Part shown: in pieces, positions 54,374 to 64,000 of the stretch
Position numbering within the stretch: the stretch's first letter is position 1
How the letters are laid out: every line of letters starts with the position of its first letter
Assembly: GCA_963678675.1 (NCBI GenBank)
Contig: OY783198.1
Span: 20,136,684-20,200,683, forward strand
Source of the DNA: Xiphydria camelus
Lineage: Eukaryota > Arthropoda > Insecta > Hymenoptera > Xiphydriidae
Reading direction: 5' to 3'
Length of the DNA: 64,000 bases
Notes under the pieces: generated by a model
The model's database searches: none
Seen by the model: the letters and a program-made list of their open reading frames with translations, nothing else
What the model was told of the DNA's origin: nothing
Position numbers and translations under genes: made by a program

Positions 54374-54733
54374 AATTCGGTCTTGACATTAATTCTTTTT
54401 ATTGCAGATTCGAAAAATTTGGACAAAGTTATTTACACCGTATCCTTCCATTTTTCATTTTCCTCTTTATTTAAGCTGGAAAATGATATTCAAAAATGTA
54501 GCTACGTAATTATGTGTATCTGGTAAGACTATTTCCCTCGTACTCGTTGCTCGGTATAAGTGCGTCTCTTTGCCTTTACGATGACGTCATAATCTTGTAG
54601 AGAAAGAAGCACTCATAATTTTGCCGATCATTATTTTTTCGAACCTCTTCTCTTTCGTTCGTTATCGAATATGCATACGGATTACAAATTAAATTTAAAG
54701 ATATGAATATCTTCTTTACGTTAAGACCGAATT
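54374..54733. mobile_element. Hairpin-centred MITE family Q, copy 2 (inverted)
   Basis: AATTCGGTCTTGAC at the left and GTTAAGACCGAATT at the right. In reverse complement it follows Q1 throughout, including the ATAAGTGCGTCTCTTTGCC stem and TGACGTCA at 54582-54589. 360 bp, non-coding. Confidence 0.87.
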
Positions 54734-55854
54734 ATCGCTTTTTCCTCGAACATTTGTGCCAGTCCGTAATTTCGAACATTCAGATCGCCAGGATCGATTT
54801 TCCCGAGCCTCGAAGCCGCCGCCCCATCCCTGCGAAGGAAATCTCTCTCCCCCTTTTCATCCCCTTTGGAGGACCCTTCATTTCGGGATGTCATTCACGC
54901 TGGAAATAAGAAGTTATTACCCAGAAAGTTTACTCTCGCCCCCCCCCCCCCTCCGGACTGCACGTAGATAGGTACACCCGCAGTCGTTCAAGGGTGCGCA
55001 CTTGTACCCGTGCGTCATCCCCCGCCGCGAGAACCACACCGATCCCACGAGACTTTTTAATTACTTTTCGCGCGCGCCGCAACGAAGACGCGAGAAAAGG
55101 AGTCGCGCGCGAGCGCCTCGTCTTCGCCGTGCCGTGCTTTTTCGTTTTCCTCCCTCCCCTCGAAAGCCTCCTCGGAGGTGCGGCGAGGAGAGAGAGAGAG
55201 ACAGAGAAGAGCTCGATCGAACAAAGAAGAGCACCCCCGATTCTCCCCTTTCGAGCCACCCCTACCTACCCGACTAATGCCACCCCTTATGCATCCATAC
55301 CCTTCGCCTGCCCCCCTTTCCCCATCGTCTTCTTCTCTAACTCACCCCTATGCCGATATTTCCCTATCGATTGATCCGAACCCCCCGACTGGTGGTCTTC
55401 CATCTTTCTCTCTCTCTCCCTTCCTTTTATTTAGCCTCGCTCTCGCTCTCGCACTCTTGCGCTCTTCTCCCCTCTGTTCGGCGTCCCTTCCTTCTTTTCT
55501 CCTCCTCTTCGCTTTCCTACCCCCCGCGCGTCGTACAACGCGCGAGCTCTTTCCTACAGTCAGCGCGTTACAAAGTGTCCGCCCGCATTTGAATGCACAT
55601 AGTCAGTTACGCGGGGTGGAAGACTAGTACCGTACCTGCAGTGCTCTTACGTGCGAAAGTAACGCGTCGTCGAGCGTACTGCCGAGCGAGAGGTTAGAAA
55701 CGGACTTGTGTGGACGGTCGGTCGTTCGACCGTGGAACCGATAACTGAGACTGCAGCTCGCGATGAAAATGTCAGACGGAAGAGAATTTGGGAGGAAACC
55801 GTAGAATGAGTTTTGTTCGAAGGATTTGGAATCGGACGTTCTGTATTAATACGT
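54734..55854. other. Unassigned sequence with long pyrimidine-rich tract
   Basis: C-run at 54941-54950, and pyrimidine-rich sequence from 55240 to 55560 ending GCTCTTTCCTACAG|TCAGCGCG, which resembles a splice acceptor. The sequence after it (55561-55800) reads like a possible untranslated exon but has no clear donor or coding frame. Confidence 0.35.
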
Positions 55855-56076
55855 GAAAAGACTGATACCGGTAAATTTTACTGTATATTTAGAAAGATGT
55901 AATAAAGGTACACGTGAGGGTTTCCGGATGTCTTTACAGTGTGGTACGATAATTTTTCTTTTGAAAATATTAAGTCGTGAGAAAAATTGTTCTTCAGCAC
56001 AGTAGGAATATCCGAAAACCTTTATGTGTTCCCCTCTTATTGTAAATATAGTAAAATGTACCGGTATCAGTCTTTC
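55855..56076. mobile_element. MITE family G, copy 3
   Basis: GAAAAGACTGATACCGGTAA at the left and TACCGGTATCAGTCTTTC at the right, the most symmetrical tips of the family. The inner GGTACACGTGAGGGTTTCCG and CGAAAACCTTTATGTG match G1. 222 bp. Confidence 0.86.
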
Positions 56077-56386
56077 CGTGTGCTCAAGCGTAGCCATATA
56101 CCGTAGGCATGCGTTCTTCAAGAAATTGCATATTCATTTCTTCAATCGAATCGATCGGCTCACGATCGACCGAGGGAATTGCAAATAAAATCGAACGCGG
56201 ATCGATCCGAAAGATTATTACCCGGAGTGTCGATTATCTGTCTCTCGAGATTTCGAGGTTAAATGTTTCTTCGATTGCGGGTCTCGTAACGTGTAATTCT
56301 AAGCCGTTATAAAATCGAAATCGTTCGGTTATTCACACTCATACCATTACTTCGTAAAAAATATAATTGATCAAACGTTACGTTCG
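56077..56386. other. Unassigned sequence
   Basis: Moderately AT-rich, repeat-free, with GATCGA-type background motifs. Nothing recognised. Confidence 0.45.
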
Positions 56387-56734
56387 TACTAAGAGAAATA
56401 ACTTGTTTCAAATGACAAAACGCATTTCGTTAAACGAGTTTAGTTGTTCCAACCGAAATACTAATAAATTGAACCAAATATTTAGTTATTCCAATTAAAA
56501 AATGGTCAGTCAAACCAAACAGATGGGGGATCCATATTTCACCAAACGGTTTGGTGAAGGCCTCCAGAATTTTCATTAAATCGATCAGGTTATTTTTCTA
56601 ACTGCATGTCTAATTATTCCAACTAAAAAATGGTCAGTCTAACCAAACAGATGGAGGATCCATATTTCATCAAACAGTTTGGTTACGACCTCCAGGATTT
56701 TGATTAAACCGATCAGGTTATTTTTCTCAGTGCA
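56387..56734. mobile_element. MITE family D, copy 3 (inverted, with internal duplication)
   Basis: TACTAAGAGAAATAACTTG at the left and GGTTATTTTTCTCAGTGCA at the right. The right-hand 123-128 bp is present twice in tandem (56484-56611 and 56612-56734). Both units contain AAAAAATGGTCAGTC, AACCAAACAGATGG, GATCCATATTTCA and CCTCCAG. The copies differ at roughly a tenth of positions, so the duplication is old. Non-coding. Confidence 0.86.
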
Positions 56735-58408
56735 CACATTTCTGGTTCTGCAAAAAGTAATTACCCACCGCGGGGTTCCAAAGTTCACGGGTTCTCCCGA
56801 GAATCGATCCAACGCAAAAGCCAATTCATCCCACGTGCCTCGCGACGTCAAATTCACCTCGATTTTCTCCACTTCCACGTCTTTTCTCTCGCGACGCGAC
56901 TCTCCTCCGCGTCGATACACTCACCGATCCCTCCGCTCTATCGAGAGAGCATGACTCTCCGTGACGCGCCCCTACCACGTAGCGGTGCCGAAGCGGCTTA
57001 ACCGTCCACGCGCACGCACACACGCGCGGACGAGTCGCCTGCTAATGGTACCGCGAGTGCGTCTGTATAATCGCGTAACCGTAGGATAATAACAGGCAGC
57101 GCCAGTTCGTTACAAATTAATGATCGACTCACGACCGAGGGCCCGCCAATGGAAACCCATGATTTTGTAACTGATTTCACGGCGGAGTACCTACCTACCT
57201 ACTGCGCGAGTCCACGCCGCCGATTTTCATTTCATATTATTCCTTTGTCTGTGTGCGACGTGAGAACATTGTGCTCCGTCCCGAAAAGGGGGGTTCGAAG
57301 ATCGATCGAACGCGGGGATCGAACGGCTGCGCGCGAGAGCGTTCGACGCGCCTCGCGGTGACATTCGATATTTTTGCGTTTTCCGACCTGTCACAGGTAC
57401 GCGCGAACGCCTCTCGAAATACTTTTCACGCGCGCGCTGGGGCGGCGTTCGCCCCAGCGGCGGCCAAGTCTCGCGTCACGTGCGCGTGGAACCGCCCCTG
57501 AGAGCTTAACCGATTTTCGGCGTCCGAAGCTCTTGCCGTTTTTCGGTGGGATTTAAAGAGAAAATATTCTTAACGCGCGCGGCTCGACTTTTTCCTAGAC
57601 TCTCTCGACGCGAAGAAAACGCGCGCAAACACCCCTTGCGTCGTCAACCCCGGAAACGAAGTTAGCGAATAGAAGGTGACGCGGACGCGGCGATCGAAGG
57701 GTCCGGACCGTCGATCGCTCGCGCGAATACCGGGATCGAGCGATCGCCCGCGATTACCGACTCGCGTCGTTCGAGCGGTAATCGAACGCGCGCTCGCGCA
57801 ACTATGTATCGATCTGCACTTCCGGGAAGACCAGCCGGCGCTCCCGCTATTCGGAGCGCCGCAATTCATTCTTCCGGAAACGGAGAGAGAGAGAGACTCG
57901 TCGCGAGCGTTCGAACGGCAAACGCGTAACCACGGTCGAGCCTAGTTCAACACGGTTTACGGACGGGCGCTAACGAATACGTTTGAGAAATTGCACGTGA
58001 CGTACGCGACACGTGGGTGGCCTCCCTCCCTCACCGATGAGAAACCTCTTCGCGGAACGAACCGTACAGCGAGTAGTAGTAGGTATAGTCTCGGCTGTAC
58101 GTCTACATTGCGAAAATGAGTCGCGGGAAAGAGGCGAGAAAATTTTTCTTATCTCGAGTGATCTCGAAACGGCGGCGAGCCGCGCGAACCACCTGGCATT
58201 AGATCGCGCGCGGCGCGCGTGCAAAAATGATGTTGGCCCAACGAATTGCGGCGGGATGATACGTATCAACGGTCTACACGCCGCGTGCGTTTCTCGGAAA
58301 CGCGTGACAATTGGGAAAGTGCACCGAGGGAAAATTGTAGCACGACGGGCGACTCGGCTATTTATGATGATATTGATAATGCGGTGAAAGTATTTCTCTT
58401 AAAAGTAT
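56735..58408. other. Unassigned CpG-rich sequence
   Basis: Frames up to 124 codons (58013-58387) have no domain. The part at 57080-57180 (CAGTTCGTTACAAATTAATG, GGAAACCCATGATTTTGTAA) is complex and might be conserved. No gene. Confidence 0.45.
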
Positions 58409-58421
58409 TTTTTTCAGTGTA
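58409..58421. mobile_element. Isolated MITE terminus
   Basis: TTTTTTTCAGTGTA is the right-hand tip of a CACTGA-class element with no recognisable body to its left. It lies 24 bp before the left tip of E2 and faces away from it. Confidence 0.5.
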
Positions 58422-58444
58422 GTCGAAGAGTTGCTCGTTAGACG

Positions 58445-58832
58445 TACACTGAAAAAAAAATAAAAATTTGCTTCATTCAACCATGGTGAAGTTTAATACA
58501 GTCGAACCTCATGATATCGTTGTTTTAATATCATAAGATTAACGACAAATACATAAAGAAAAAAATGTAGAAATCTTTGATTTTAGTTTGAAATCAATAA
58601 TTAAAAATTTTATTTATAAAGAATATCAAATAGAAAACAAATTAAAATTTCTCTATTTAGGGTGGGAGCTCAACAATTTTATTGGCTTATCTTTTTCAAA
58701 ATAAATTAGTTGCAGAGTTGAGGCAATCAATTTGAAGTCGAAACAAGTGAATCTACCTGAAACAATTACACCATGAGGTTCGCCGTATTCAAACTCACCG
58801 TAGTTGAATGAAGCAATTTTTTCTGCAGTTTT
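58445..58832. mobile_element. MITE family E, copy 2 (long form)
   Basis: TACACTGAAAAAAAAATAAA and then TTGCTTCATTCAACCATGGT at the left are mirrored by CACCGTAGTTGAATGAAGCA and TTTTTTCTGCAGTTTTT at the right. The arms match E1. The interior is about 190 bp longer than in E1 and carries secondary hairpins (AACCTCATGATATCG near 58505 with CACCATGAGGTT near 58770). Confidence 0.8.
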
Positions 58833-59417
58833 TAAGTATTTATTCGAATACGGGCGAATATTGATTTCATCCAAATTTTATTATACTTCGACGGAAGAAG
58901 CCGGAGCGTCCTCTGCGGTCGAGATTTATTTTTCTCCGAGGTCGAACTCCGACGATCGAATTTTTACGTCGCCGTATCACCCGGTCCGATCAAGGGAGAA
59001 ACGTAACGGAGCAACGCGTAAAACCGAGGGATAAAATCCCCGGTGAACCCATAGAATTTTCATTCGCACGGTTTCATTTCAATTAACGCCCCCTCCCCCG
59101 GGGATCGGCGACTTAGTATCTTCGAGTCGACTGATAATTGCATCGCACGGTCGTTCGGCTGCTCCGCGAGGGACGAAATTCCGAGGAGTCCGCGCCCCCG
59201 CGGCGGAAGCCGTGCATTCTTAAGCTCGCGACGTTGCGGAATCGTAGTTATTTCGCGTGAGATTAATCGCGGTTGAATGGGCGGAAGATATTTACGAAAA
59301 GCTCGCTCTGCCCAGCTCTCTGTAAACCTATATACGCGTGTAATACGAAAAAATATCTGCTTTGAAATTTCAGTCCATAAAATAATAACAACGAGAACAT
59401 TTCTTGTTACAGGGAAT
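58833..59417. other. Unassigned sequence
   Basis: Mixed composition, no repeat copies or domains. Confidence 0.45.
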
Positions 59418-59931
59418 AAACCCAGGGAAAAGATCTAGTGGAATACGAACGTGATAGAAAAATTGATTTGAGATGAATAGGAATTTATTCACATCGAACA
59501 AGAGTCTATTTGAATCAGATAAATGTTTTACTAGGTTCGTACTCGATTAAAAAGACATGCAAAACATGTACTTATTCAATTCAAATAGACACTTATTCGA
59601 TGTGAATAAATTCCTATTTATCCCAAATAAATTTTTCTTTTAGGTTCACAAGGAAAAAGAATTAGATGGATTTACGAAAAATTATTTGCAGAGTCGCAAG
59701 TAATTATTTATTTACAGCAATTTGATCTTTTTTCACATTAATTTGATATTTCTTCCTTGAAATCACATACTATTCCACATGATTCTGAGGAAGAGATACC
59801 AAATTGATGTATTAAAAAAATGTATTCATATAAATAAATAATTTCTTGAAACCCCTCAAGTAATTTTTAATATATCCAACTAATTTTCCTTCTCCGCGTT
59901 CGTATTCAATTAGATCTTTTCCCTCAGTGTA
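59418..59931. mobile_element. MITE L with nested palindrome
   Basis: Left end TAAACCCAGGGAAAAGATCT followed by GGAATACGAACG; right end CGTTCGTATTCAATTAGATC followed by TTTTCCCTCAGTGTA. These are inverted repeats of about 30 bp bounded by TA. Inside, 59455-59645 forms a second palindrome (GAATAGGAATTTATTCACAT pairs with ATGTGAATAAATTCCTATTT). Single copy in this window, non-coding. Confidence 0.8.
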
Positions 59932-61027
59932 CGTCCTGCATATTACACGTTACAAGACTTCGATTACAAGGGAGCTTAACACGCCGCTGCCTCCAGTCAC
60001 TCCACTCCGCAGTCCTCCGCTCCTTACCGTTTTCCCGGTTTCTTTCCGGGCTCTTTTTTTTTCTACCGCGGCACGAATAGCGAAGCGAACGTTCGCGAGC
60101 GCGGGGGCCGGTGTAATTATGCCGCGCAGTGATTGGCGTGGTTCGTGGAACAGAGGGTAGTAGCGGCTAAGCATAAGGGGGGTGCTCGGGGGCTGGGGGG
60201 TTTTTAGCTCGAATTCATTAGAAGTAAAAATCGATAGACGACGCTCGGTGCCTCTGCCACCACCGTTGCTTCGCCTTGGTAAAAAGAATGCGAGGGCCAC
60301 CCCTACCTAACCACCCACCCAACGGCTCACCCCCGGCGCTTCGCCCCTTCTTTTCTTTCCTATACATCGATACTAGGTGGTCGGAAAAAAGCGCCGGTTA
60401 ATCGCGCATTTCAAGCGGTATACAAATAATTCGCACTTTCCGGTTAATCGAAGCCGAGCAAAGAGAGACGGACGACACGATAAAAGAGTTCGACGTGACG
60501 CGCGCGACGCCGCCGTCGCCTCGACGGCAATTGCGATCGATCGCGTACCTCCGCGAAGCGATCGGTCCCTGATCGCTATCTTCGACCGCCACGACGCAAC
60601 CCTTGGTTTGCCTGCGCGTAACAGTCGTCTACTATTTTTCTGGGTCACCCGATAAATACGGCCGGGGCTCCGAAGAAAGGGGAAAGACGATGCTTCGTGA
60701 CGGCAGGGGTGGAACGGGGTAGCTGAGGCCGGTGGTGTTGGTGGTGGTGGTGCTGCTGGTGATGGTGGTGGTCGGACGAATTAACAGTAACCGCTCTCGT
60801 TCGGTCATTAGGGAAAACTTTCTTTCCGCCGGCGCCGGCCTATCGGGAGGGTGGTTCGTCGAGATCCGAGGGAATTTTATTTCCGAAATATCAAAGTAGA
60901 AACTGGATCTTCGTTCGGGGGTGATTGTACCGCGCGAATATCGTCGACGAATTGAGGTATATCTGGGATACGAAGTTTTCTAAATTTTAGAAAGGAATAC
61001 TTGTTTCGAATTTTTATCCCCTCTGGC
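59932..61027. other. Unassigned CpG-rich sequence
   Basis: Contains a (GGT)n-type run at 60731-60774. Overlapping frames at 59927-60655 are Arg-rich and without domains. Confidence 0.5.
60731..60774. repeat. Imperfect (GGT)n trinucleotide run
   Basis: About 14 GTG/GGT-type units with CTG and ATG interruptions. Confidence 0.85.
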
Positions 61028-61900
61028 TACACGGAGAGAAAAAAAGAGAACTTCTAACCTAGAAGATGAGGAAAAAGTGTCATTTTTCTGACTAACTGTG
61101 CACTGAATTGACAAACGGTAGAATTTTTTCCCTTTTGGAATGAGATTTTTTCATCAAAATTGAAAAGTAATTTTTGATTAATAAACTAGTAAAATTTAAC
61201 CCATGTAAATGTAAATTTTTCTTGCTAAAAACGACAAAATATACATTTATTTATTTCTCAATAAAAAGAATATTAATAAGAATTCAAATTGGTCAGGGGG
61301 GCTATTCTCGACGCTTCAGAAATGTTTTTCGTGGACGGAAAGCAATTTGTTAACGGATGTAGTTTCGTCGATAACTTTCGTTAACGATTCAAAAATCCCT
61401 TCCAAGATAGATCTCGTCGACGAAATGAATTTTCTCACACGAAAAATAATTTCCCATACTCCTCTCCCCGTGTTTACATCTCTTAGCAACGTCTTCTTTT
61501 TAGTATCTTGTTTAATCCCTTAACGACAAATCTTGTTTAAGATTCCGTTGTGGTGGGGTTACGGGCAATGGAATACTTGATCCTGATTGGTCTATAAGAC
61601 CGAATGTAACATTAGCACTTGACGGTGAAGATTTTCTCCAGTAAAAAGGGAAAAAAATCCAGTGCAGACGAATATATGTTCACCATAAACAGTAGAGCTA
61701 CTACTATACTGCTGCGTAGTTTTTATTTTATTTTGCTGGGAATTTGAAAATTCACCGAAAATTCCCTTTTTTCAGAAGAATAATTTTCTAGCCCTTTGAT
61801 AATTTCTTACCTATCTGACGGTAATATCTGGTTGATTGTCACAATTCTGCAGCGTTACCCATAAAAAAGGGGAATTTTTCACTTTTTTTTTCTCCGCGTA
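61028..61900. mobile_element. Putative non-autonomous element M
   Basis: AT-rich block of 873 bp with tips TACACGGAGAGAAAAAAAGA and CACTTTTTTTTTCTCCGCGTA, inverted repeats of about 20 bp bounded by TA. No open frame above 60 codons lies inside. Single copy here. The length and tips fit a deleted transposon, but the tips are low-complexity, so the boundaries are less certain. Confidence 0.55.
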
Positions 61901-62545
61901 TACTCATATACAATTATATGGAGAATTTCATATTGAGTTACAAAATAAATCAAGATGATTCAATCGCAGTTGTCATCCATCTCGTTCCATCCCCGAAGCG
62001 AATCACTTCGGTGTTTCTTCGGGTAATCCAATTCCCTTTATCCACCCTTACGACTCGATGTGCACTTTTTTTCTTCCCCACTTTCGTTCCAACGACCGAG
62101 CATGGTCGAGTTGGCGAGCGAGCCGGTATTTCCATGTACCTATGTAATTACATCGGGGACTGGAAGAGCGGCGCGGGGTGGCGAAGGCGGTAAAGCAGGG
62201 GAGGGAGCTGACCGCGCCGCAGTGGGGGTAATTAGAGAGGGAGAGAGAGAGTTCTCGGTAAAGCGGCGCCAGATAAGACTTAATATTTGATCGCAGGCCC
62301 ACCCTTGGCTTGCCACCGCGAACCAACCCTCACCCACTTCGGATCGATTCACCCTCTTCTCGCGCTCCACTCGACCGCGGGTAAATCTGTTGACACTCGC
62401 GCCGCCGGCCGCATTTCCGATTCCGTTCTCGACCGGCGATCAACCCTTTTTCCCCACTCGCGAACCTTGACATTCCGAGTACGTACGAAGTGCGTATGGG
62501 GAAAGAGAATGGGTACTTCTATGCACCGTATGGTATACCTACACA
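61901..62545. other. Unassigned sequence
   Basis: Overlapping antisense frames of 76-92 codons lack domains. Nothing recognised. Confidence 0.45.
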
Positions 62546-62846
62546 GTTTATCAAGTGCCGGATAACGATTTTCTATTTAAAACTTTATTTTCTATTTGTG
62601 CGAGGTCTTAAATATTAACTTACGACTCAGTAGAGATGGCAGATCGTTAATCTACAATTTCCCCATTTTTGGCAAAATCGTAATTTTTTCCCGGTTTTAA
62701 CGAAAATAATATAGTAGTTTACCGAGTGCCGGATAACGATTTTCCATTTAAAACTTTATGTTCTGTTTGCACGAGGGTCAGTAGAGATGGATGACATTAA
62801 TCCAGGTAAAATCGTAATTTTTTCCCGCTTTTAACGAAAATAAGAT
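62546..62846. repeat. Tandem duplication, 171-bp unit
   Basis: GTTTATCAAGTGCCGGATAA at 62546 and GTTTACCGAGTGCCGGATAA at 62717 start two collinear copies. Both contain ACGATTTTC.ATTTAAAACT, TCAGTAGAGATGG, AAAATCGTAATTTTTTCCCG and TTTTAACGAAAATAA. The second copy is about 40 bp shorter through two internal deletions. Confidence 0.9.
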
Positions 62847-63431
62847 AAAGATCATTACGTATTCACGGTCAAACATCAAGGACCATAAGACAACCTCGAC
62901 TCTCGGTGCCCGACGTCTCCAGATCGCCTCGCGTCATTGCAAACGAGCAAACCTCTCATTCAACCCGCGAATAAACGTGGAAAGGCGGATAACCGCCGTA
63001 CCAACCCGCTATCTCTAGGGCCATTGAGCGTTAGGGCGTCACTCTTATCCTTTCGACACTCTCTCGTTCCGAGCTCCGTTCTCCGGTGTATGTATATCTT
63101 CGGAAAAGAATCCCGGGGTCAGCCGCGCGCTGCGGGAAAGCGAAGTGAAGCACCACCTCTACTCGCCAGACGCGCGCGCGCCGCAGTCCAGCGAGGTGTT
63201 GCGCGACGGCGGGCGTGTATATAACTGCAACCCGCGCGCTTCGAGCTCCGCATCACGGGGTACCCTTGAGAGCCCCGCGAGACTCGAGAATTTCCATGTC
63301 GAAGCGGCGAATCGATTAGACGCCGGTCAACTCCGACCCGTCGAACCGCAAGACTCGAGACTCCGAGTCTCAAAGTCGAGCGTATAATTATCGGAGGCAC
63401 GCGAGCCCGCGGACCCTCCGAGAGAGGGCCG

Positions 63432-63478
<47 letters not shown>

Positions 63479-64000
63479 CTCTCCGCGCGCGGCTCCACCG
63501 GGGCTAATACTAGGAAGAAACCTAGACTTACTAGACGCACTGTCGGGACTCCGCGCGCGCGGTGCCCCATTACCATACGATTTTCATGTTAGCGCCTCCA
63601 GGCCCCCAAAGCTGCACGACCGCACGTCGTGCCACGCTACGCGTATACCTATACGATATCCCACCGCCTCTCGGATAGCGGCGCACTGTTCTCTCCACAC
63701 CCTATAGCCACCTTCGATGTAAGATATACCCAGAGCGCGCGCCTATATATCTCCCTCCGCGCAGGTGTGTGGGTTTGCGGAGGGCACGCTCGAATGTGCG
63801 GAGCGTTTATATGGGTGTGTTTAAGGTTCGGATAGGTACGGGCGCGCATATAGGATGCGATACGGTTGGATGGGACGTATAGGTGGGAAGCGAGATAATC
63901 CGGGAGCGTCGCATGACGATGAGAGAGGCGCTCCTCGTCGCGGCGTTGGCTAGGCACGCCGCACGGTGCGCACGTGTGGATGGCGAACGCGTACATGTGT
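62847..64000. other. Unassigned CpG-rich sequence
   Basis: No domain in any frame, and no repeat copies other than the CT microsatellite. GTGTGT/TATAGGTA-type patterns occur near the end. Confidence 0.5.
63438..63476. repeat. (CT)19 microsatellite
   Basis: Uninterrupted CT run followed by GCCTCTCCGCGC. Confidence 0.95.

Noticed and set aside
55617..55640. TGGAAGACTAGT resembles the start of microRNA miR-7
   Set aside because: Only the first 12 nt agree and the rest differs; no matching hairpin arm was seen nearby.
58653..58874. 73-codon minus-strand frame with protein-like composition
   Set aside because: It is within the fold-back of MITE E2 and is not shared in frame with E1.

Overview
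The window looks like non-coding DNA from a hymenopteran insect, most likely an ant. This is inferred from composition and repeat style; no marker gene proves it. The background is rich in CpG and CGCG. It is interrupted by AT-rich blocks of 130-900 bp, nearly all of which are small inverted-repeat transposons, and by long GA/CT microsatellites. I found no convincing host protein-coding gene, tRNA, rRNA, known microRNA or CRISPR array. The long open frames are Arg/Ser/Pro-rich, overlap one another on both strands and are what CpG-rich DNA gives by chance. The window is best read as intergenic sequence or the introns of one or more large genes.

Mobile DNA dominates what can be supported. By comparing the window with itself I recognise about 18 repeat families, which I label A, B, D-I, K-Q, S, T and U. 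Many (A, B, D, E, F, H, L, M, N and probably I) start TA-CACTGAGA or a close variant and end with its reverse complement plus TA, although their interiors differ. One F copy has split a palindromic element (S) at a TA dinucleotide that is now duplicated on both sides. This supports a TA-target mechanism. Other elements are a TTAA-flanked piggyBac-like MITE (30852-31249), a 1.23-kb element with 57-bp terminal inverted repeats carrying a frameshifted endonuclease/exonuclease/phosphatase (EEP) remnant (28164-29396), a LINE reverse-transcriptase scrap beside a pogo/Tigger-type HTH scrap (7972-8290), and a pair of hairpin elements (Q) with TGACGTCA near their centres.

Layout. 1-6.5 kb: CpG-rich background with B1, O1, G1 and K1. 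6.5-9.7 kb: a possible untranslated exon, then a cluster of transposon fragments and a GTGAC fold-back. 9.7-16.5 kb: background with A2, E1, F1-F3, S and H1. 16.5-24.6 kb: microsatellites, A3 with a nested hairpin, tandem O units, U repeats and B2. 24.6-32.7 kb: G2, P1/A4, the CTG run and 12-bp minisatellite, the EEP element, the piggyBac MITE, B3 and H2. 32.7-42.4 kb: element I, a very CpG-rich block (35.7-37.6 kb) resembling a promoter or 5' UTR, H3, B4, N, a GC-rich fold-back and D1. 42.4-56.8 kb: K2, A6, Q1, P2, D2, Q2, G3 and D3. 56.8-64 kb: E2, L, M, a 171-bp tandem duplication and a final CT run.

A few stretches with clustered ATTA/TAAT homeodomain-type cores, and three sets of good splice signals, are the only hints of host function. 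They are reported at low confidence because deciding them needs cross-species alignment or RNA-seq.
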